Positions 44,249 to 47,820 of a stretch of DNA of 47,820 bases are shown piece after piece. Every line of letters begins with the position of its first letter. Position 1 is the first letter of the stretch. The stretch is from Bacteroidales bacterium. GTDB taxonomy: Bacteria; Bacteroidota; Bacteroidia; Bacteroidales; F082. The notes below the pieces were generated by a model. It saw only the letters and a program-made list of their open reading frames with translations, had not been told where the DNA came from and made no database searches. The position numbers were made by a program, and so were the translations under genes. The stretch lies in assembly GCA_016290215.1 (NCBI GenBank), contig JAEETH010000022.1, positions 1-47,820 on the forward strand. Direction: 5' to 3'.

Positions 44249-45520
44249 TTAATGTGAATTCACCGTGGTGTAGCCCACCAACTCGTCATAGCCTTTGAGG
44301 GCGTTATAGTAGTAGAAATACAGTTTGTAGACGTTATTGGTTTCCCAGTGGTTGCCTGCGGTCAGATCAGTGAGCACTTCATGGTTAGTGCGATCGATGG
44401 TGACGAACATGAAGTTGTAATAGCCTTGCTTGAGCACCATGGAACAGGTGTAGCCCCGCAAGCGATAGTCGTAGCGCATCTTGTTGCTCTCGTTGAAGCA
44501 CCAGTCGTTGAGCGCACCCATGATGTAGAGGTCCTCATGCGTCAACGGGGCTTCACTTTTATAGAAGAAGTTGACGCGGCAATAGTCGGCTTCAGTGGCA
44601 TTGTCGAGGTCTTCGTTTTCCACATAGATGAATTTCTCGCCATGGATGTCCTCATAGGAAGCGTAGGCTTTCCTCGCCCTCGATTCACAAGTCGCGATGT
44701 CGATTTCGAAGCTCTCGTCAGTCTGACGGATGTGGGCCAAATTCTCCGACTGGAAATAGAAATTGCTCGTGTTGAAGCGCCTGTATTGGTTGGTGGCATC
44801 AAAAACCGTTTGCGGATTGTGTTCAAACGAGAGGTAATCGGGATAAACGTAGGTGGGCTTCAATCCTTCGGCGGCATTGTCCCAACGTCCATTCTGGCGA
44901 ATGGTTAAATAGCTGTATTGCTGTGTATTACCCGTCAAATAGTTATTCATCGCCACCCTTACATCGAGTTGCTGATGCGTGTTGGTGAGGGCCAAATCAT
45001 CCGGATAACGCGGCACTGTGGCACTCACTTGGGCTTTTTGGTCTACCACCATGAATCGTCTCGTGAAATAGAGGTCGTTCAGGTCGTCGCCATAAACGAT
45101 GAGCAAGTAGTTGCCTGAAACGGTCGGCATCATGTCTTCCTTCGGGAACCTGAGCTGATAGTTGGCATAATCTATCAAGGTATTGCGCGAAAAAGCATAG
45201 TCATCCAAACGGTCCGATTCGAAGCCAGAGGCATATTGTATGCGTTGTATGTCGGTAGGTTCCCAATCGTGGCTGCAATGGATGAAGGTGTAATTCAAAA
45301 TTTCCCCATCGCCGTCAATGATGTCGAACGACAGCGTGAGGCGTTCCACCATATCCTCCAAAGGAATGATGGGGTCGTTCAGCTGGTTGCCGTCGGCATA
45401 AAGCAACACGGTCTGCACTTCAGGCTTGTAGTTGAGGTTGCCGCAAGGCAGGTCGAAATCCTGGGCAAAGAGGCCTGTCGCCCCGCAGAGCACCAGAATT
45501 AATAAGGTAATTCTTTTCAT
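44249..45520 (-). CDS. Type IX secretion system plug protein (DUF5103)
   Basis: The ATG at 45520 (MKRITLLILVLCGATGLFAQ) gives a signal peptide; a longer frame upstream runs through the palindromic element and is rejected. The 423-residue product fits DUF5103, now called the T9SS plug protein, which closes the large SprA-type outer-membrane translocon on its periplasmic side. Visible family landmarks are the first beta domain with LSFDIIDGDGEILNYTFIHCSHDWEPTDIQ, the stretch RFPKEDMMPTVSGNYLLIVY, and a second domain with LYIMGALNDWCFNESNKM. No lipobox is seen. It is placed upstream of priA with a 28-base gap and is the only T9SS plug found in the window. Confidence 0.85.
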   Translation of the reverse strand: MKRITLLILVLCGATGLFAQDFDLPCGNLNYKPEVQTVLLYADGNQLNDPIIPLEDMVERLTLSFDIIDGDGEILNYTFIHCSHDWEPTDIQRIQYASGFESDRLDDYAFSRNTLIDYANYQLRFPKEDMMPTVSGNYLLIVYGDDLNDLYFTRRFMVVDQKAQVSATVPRYPDDLALTNTHQQLDVRVAMNNYLTGNTQQYSYLTIRQNGRWDNAAEGLKPTYVYPDYLSFEHNPQTVFDATNQYRRFNTSNFYFQSENLAHIRQTDESFEIDIATCESRARKAYASYEDIHGEKFIYVENEDLDNATEADYCRVNFFYKSEAPLTHEDLYIMGALNDWCFNESNKMRYDYRLRGYTCSMVLKQGYYNFMFVTIDRTNHEVLTDLTAGNHWETNNVYKLYFYYYNALKGYDELVGYTTVNSH

Positions 45521-45540
45521 CGCATTGGGATTATATTGGG

Positions 45541-45548
45541 CAAAAATA
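45541..45548 (-). promoter_or_regulatory. Probable -7 box of the T9SS plug - priA operon
   Basis: The minus strand reads TATTTTTG, 20 bases before the ATG at 45520. It is preceded by further T-rich sequence and then by the palindromic element. No exact -33 box was found. Confidence 0.5.
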
Positions 45549-45568
45549 CAAAAATTAATCCAAATGTA

Positions 45569-45702
45569 GAGTTTCCCCTTCGGGGAATGGAGCATCAAAA
45601 TGGTATTATTAAGCGGCGGCCCGTAGAGCCTACAAAACGTAAGCGCCACAAGCCGCCGCATTAAACATTCTTGCTTATCTCCATTCCCGCAAGGGAATCT
45701 CA
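45569..45702. repeat. Nested-palindrome intergenic element, copy 4
   Basis: Left end GAGTTTCCCC, TTC, GGGGAATGGA; right end TCCATTCCC, GCAA, GGGAATCTC. Central stem GCGGCGGC with GCCGCCGC, and the TACAAnnCGTAAGC segment shared with copy 2. It ends one base before the HIT gene's stop codon and lies just upstream of the plug-protein promoter, so it separates two minus-strand transcription units. Confidence 0.88.
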
Positions 45703-45703
45703 C

Positions 45704-46096
45704 TTACAGTTGCTCCACAATGCGTTTCTGCACCTCTTTGAATTCATCCTCGCTCATGTGCACATGTTCTTTCTTGAAGTCCATGTCGCCTTCCTGCGAG
45801 ATCGGGATGAGGTGGATATGGGCATGGGGGACTTCCAAACCGATGACAGCCACACCGATGCGCTTGCAAGGCACAGCCTTTTCAATAGCCTTGGCCACTT
45901 TCTTGGCAAAGACCATCATGGCACCGATTTCGTCGTCGTCGAGGTTGAAGATGTAGTCATCCTCACGCTTGGGAATGACCAAAGTATGACCCACAGCAAC
46001 AGGGTTGATGTCCATGAATGCGAAGAAACGCTCGTCTTCGGCAATCTTATAGCAAGGGATTTCCCCTTTCACGATTCTTGAAAAAATGGTAGCCAT
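45704..46096 (-). CDS. HIT-family (HINT-like) nucleotide hydrolase
   Basis: The ATG at 46096 (MATIFSRIVKGEIPCYKIAEDE) is the usual HINT start; the open frame continues upstream into the greA end and is not used. The 130-residue product has the histidine triad HAHIHL at 91-96, with the nucleophilic His in the middle. It also has the family's IPKREDDYIF and GVAVIGLEVPHAHIHLIPI strands. HINT members hydrolyse purine nucleoside phosphoramidates. It follows greA by 13 bases in the same direction, so it is in the greA operon. Confidence 0.93.
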   Translation of the reverse strand: MATIFSRIVKGEIPCYKIAEDERFFAFMDINPVAVGHTLVIPKREDDYIFNLDDDEIGAMMVFAKKVAKAIEKAVPCKRIGVAVIGLEVPHAHIHLIPISQEGDMDFKKEHVHMSEDEFKEVQKRIVEQL

Positions 46097-46109
46097 AGTG
46101 ATATAAAGG

Positions 46110-46583
46110 TTAACGGGTGATTTCCATGATTTCAAACTGAACTTTACCGGCAGGCACCTGAATTTCGGCTATTTCGCCCACCTGCTTGCCCAACAAACCT
46201 TGGCCGATGGGCGAGTTGATGGAAAGCTTGCCGTCCTTGAAGTTGGCTTCCTTCTCAGGCACGATGGCGTAAGTCATCATCATACCCGACTTGGTGTTCT
46301 TGATTTTCACCGTCGAATAAAGCAACACCTTCGAGTTGTCCATCTTCGATTCATCAAGGATACGGGCATTGAAGATCAGGTCTTGCAGTTCTGCAATCTT
46401 GGCTTCCAGCAGGCCTTGAGCCTCTTTGGCGGCGTCGTATTCGGCATTTTCAGAGAGGTCGCCCTTGTCGCGTGCCTCCTGGATGGCCTGCACGATGCGC
46501 GGACGTTCGCGAAGAATCAGGTCATCGAGTTCGTCTTTCAGTTTCTGCAACCCCTCGGGGGTAAAGTATTTAATTTCTGACAT
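46110..46583 (-). CDS. greA: Transcription elongation factor GreA
   Basis: This 157-residue factor rescues backtracked RNA polymerase by stimulating transcript cleavage. The N-terminal coiled coil (about 1-75) carries the acidic tip motif with Asp42 and Glu45 in DKGDLSENAEYDAA, matching the D41/E44 pair of E. coli. The C-terminal globular domain (80-157) contains SPIGQGLLGKQVGEIAEIQVPAG, normal for GreA. The leader contains a strong intrinsic terminator-like hairpin just after a probable promoter. The HIT gene follows 13 bases downstream in the same direction. Confidence 0.95.
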   Translation of the reverse strand: MSEIKYFTPEGLQKLKDELDDLILRERPRIVQAIQEARDKGDLSENAEYDAAKEAQGLLEAKIAELQDLIFNARILDESKMDNSKVLLYSTVKIKNTKSGMMMTYAIVPEKEANFKDGKLSINSPIGQGLLGKQVGEIAEIQVPAGKVQFEIMEITR

Positions 46584-46615
46584 AGTTAGAACATTTAATT
46601 TTCAAAACAAGTTGC

Positions 46616-46646
46616 AAAAAAGAGACCCTTACCGAAATAAGGGTCT
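46616..46646 (-). terminator. Terminator-like hairpin in front of greA
   Basis: On the minus strand AGACCCTTA pairs perfectly with TAAGGGTCT across a 6-base loop (TTTCGG) and is followed by CTTTTTT. It lies 52 bases after the stop of the PorV-like gene and 33 bases before the greA ATG, downstream of a likely promoter. It can end PorV-like transcripts and may attenuate greA. Confidence 0.88.
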
Positions 46647-46664
46647 ACTTTTGGTTTGCGACTG

Positions 46665-46693
46665 CAAAGATACGAATTATTTCAATTCCGCAA
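46665..46693 (-). promoter_or_regulatory. Probable greA promoter, upstream of the hairpin
   Basis: On the minus strand TTG (46691-46693) is followed after 18 bases by TATCTTTG (46665-46672). A transcript would start near 46658 and read straight into the hairpin at 46646-46623. A smaller stem, TTTGC with GCAAA, overlaps the -7 box. Confidence 0.6.
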
Positions 46694-46698
46694 GAGAA

Positions 46699-47787
46699 TT
46701 AGAAAATAATTCTTGCACCCACGCTGTGCGTGCCTTTGAAGGTGTAGGTGTCTCTGTAGGAATAATCCACAGCCAACTTGATACCGTCTTCCTTCTTCGT
46801 CAGCGGCACTTGCACCGAAACACCAGCGCTGAGGCCTCTGTTGATGTTCATGCAGTTGGCATCATCAAGGATGCCTGACTTCGACCAGATACCTTTTTCG
46901 TAGGTATAACCGGCACGAATCAAGAACATTTCTTTCCAACCATACTCAAGGCCAAGGGTGAATTGGTCGTTGGTGAAGGAGTTGGAGGCGAAGTTACCAG
47001 CCAAGGTGATTCTGTTGGTTTCAGCAAACAGGAAGTCGTAGGCGGCAGCAATGCTCAGTTGGGTGGGAAGTTCGAAGTCGTCGACACGTTGCACCATGGT
47101 GAACTGCTGGGTGCTACCTTCAACGAGGAACGCTCTGAACGAGAGACCGTCACCCGAGAACTTCATGGTGGGTCCGATGTTCTTCAGCGTGACGCCGAAG
47201 TGGATGTTGTCGTAAGGACCAGTGACATACTGGATGGCAGCGTCCAAAGCGACACCAACACCGCTCATATCCTTGATGGACTCGCTGATGATCTTCAAAT
47301 TGAAACCACCGCTGATGCTGTTGGAGAACGACTTGGCGAAAGCTAAGTTGATGTTCATCAGGTTGGGTTTGAACGTACCCAAGGTATTAGGATCGGGGTT
47401 TTGTGTCGTAGTGATCGGGATTTCACCGATGCTGAACGACATGAACGACAGACCCAAAACACTGGATTCGCCCACGCGGACCAAGGCGCCGAACGAGGAA
47501 ATCCTCGTGTCGTTGCCCACACCCACCAGCCAGCTGGTGTGCGTGAAGTTCAAATCCAAGGTGTGGCAGGAGGTAATACCAGCCACGTTGCCGAACATGG
47601 CGTCGACGCCATGCACGAGCGACATACCAGCATTACCCCAACCCGACGAGGCTGCCCATGGGTTAATGAGCAACTCGGCAGCACCGGCTTGGCCTGAACG
47701 GTCTTTATTTCCTGCAAATGCTTGAGGAGCACTTAATCCCATAAGGATTACGAAGCTCAAGACGATATATCTAAATGATTTCTTCAT
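46699..47787 (-). CDS. PorV/PorQ-family outer-membrane protein (T9SS-associated)
   Basis: This 362-residue protein has a signal peptide (1-25, ending PQAFAG) and a barrel pattern of repeated strands to a C-terminal Phe (GARIIF), as in the FadL-like PorV/PorQ family. The N-terminal block AAELLINPWAASSGWGNAG and DAMFGNVAGI matches the family signature in which a WNPAGL-type motif follows; here it reads FGNVAGI, slightly diverged. In T9SS organisms PorV shuttles cargo from the translocon to the attachment complex and PorQ is part of that complex; which applies here is unclear. The start ATG at 47787 is the first good one. Its promoter lies beyond the 33 bases visible upstream. Confidence 0.78.
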   Translation of the reverse strand: MKKSFRYIVLSFVILMGLSAPQAFAGNKDRSGQAGAAELLINPWAASSGWGNAGMSLVHGVDAMFGNVAGITSCHTLDLNFTHTSWLVGVGNDTRISSFGALVRVGESSVLGLSFMSFSIGEIPITTTQNPDPNTLGTFKPNLMNINLAFAKSFSNSISGGFNLKIISESIKDMSGVGVALDAAIQYVTGPYDNIHFGVTLKNIGPTMKFSGDGLSFRAFLVEGSTQQFTMVQRVDDFELPTQLSIAAAYDFLFAETNRITLAGNFASNSFTNDQFTLGLEYGWKEMFLIRAGYTYEKGIWSKSGILDDANCMNINRGLSAGVSVQVPLTKKEDGIKLAVDYSYRDTYTFKGTHSVGARIIF

Positions 47788-47820
47788 GATGATAAGTTAT
47801 TTACGGTTAGCAATTACATT

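Noticed and set aside
45521-45703. N-terminal extension of the T9SS plug protein
   Set aside because: It translates the palindromic element and would place the signal peptide internally.

Overview
The window is a stretch of chromosome from a member of the Bacteroidales, most likely an uncultured gut-type lineage; the genus cannot be read from the sequence. The signs are start sites without Shine-Dalgarno sequences, promoters with the Bacteroidetes -7 box TAnnTTTG, secreted proteins ending in type IX secretion (T9SS) sorting domains (YPNP motif), a T9SS plug protein and a PorV-like protein, a SusC/TonB-style outer-membrane barrel, a Bacteroides-like tryptophanase and a probable cysteate synthase. 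There are no rRNA or tRNA genes, no CRISPR array, and no transposase, integrase or phage genes.

Layout. 1-5.4 kb: a CorA transporter; a four-helix-bundle gene bracketed by opposed simple-repeat arrays; a secreted EndA-like nuclease; a toxin-antitoxin pair whose toxin overlaps a degenerate MntP-like gene; and tryptophanase. 5.4-27 kb: three very large secreted proteins (2339, 1284 and 2264 residues) made of Fn3, jelly-roll, BACON, chitobiase-C and InlB-like modules. Between them lie a second toxin-antitoxin pair (its 50-residue antitoxin is easy to miss), a T9SS cargo protein and the cysteate synthase. The three giants lack the usual sorting domain and instead share a homologous C-terminal region of about 210-240 residues. 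27-32 kb: lipoproteins, an orphan HsdR-N-like protein, MltD and an AI-2E-family permease. 32-37 kb: an apparent purL - winged-helix - ybaK - GNAT operon. 37-47.8 kb: an M28 peptidase, a TonB-type barrel, T9SS plug protein - priA, greA - HIT, and a PorV-like barrel.

Genes acting together. The PorV-like protein and the plug protein belong to the T9SS pathway that would export the EndA-like nuclease, the M28 peptidase and the cargo at 13.5 kb. Cysteate synthase would feed sulfonolipid synthesis. Tryptophanase yields indole, pyruvate and ammonia.

The least explained content is in the intergenic DNA. (1) A roughly 130-bp element with three nested inverted repeats occurs four times, each time within about 21 bp downstream of a stop codon. 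(2) A second palindromic element of 55-67 bp occurs four times. (3) Heptamer and octamer arrays surround the four-helix-bundle gene and fill the probable tnaA leader. (4) A terminator-like hairpin lies between a likely promoter and greA. No complete new defence or biosynthetic system is evident; the repeat families, the four-helix cassette and the shared C-terminal region are the best leads.
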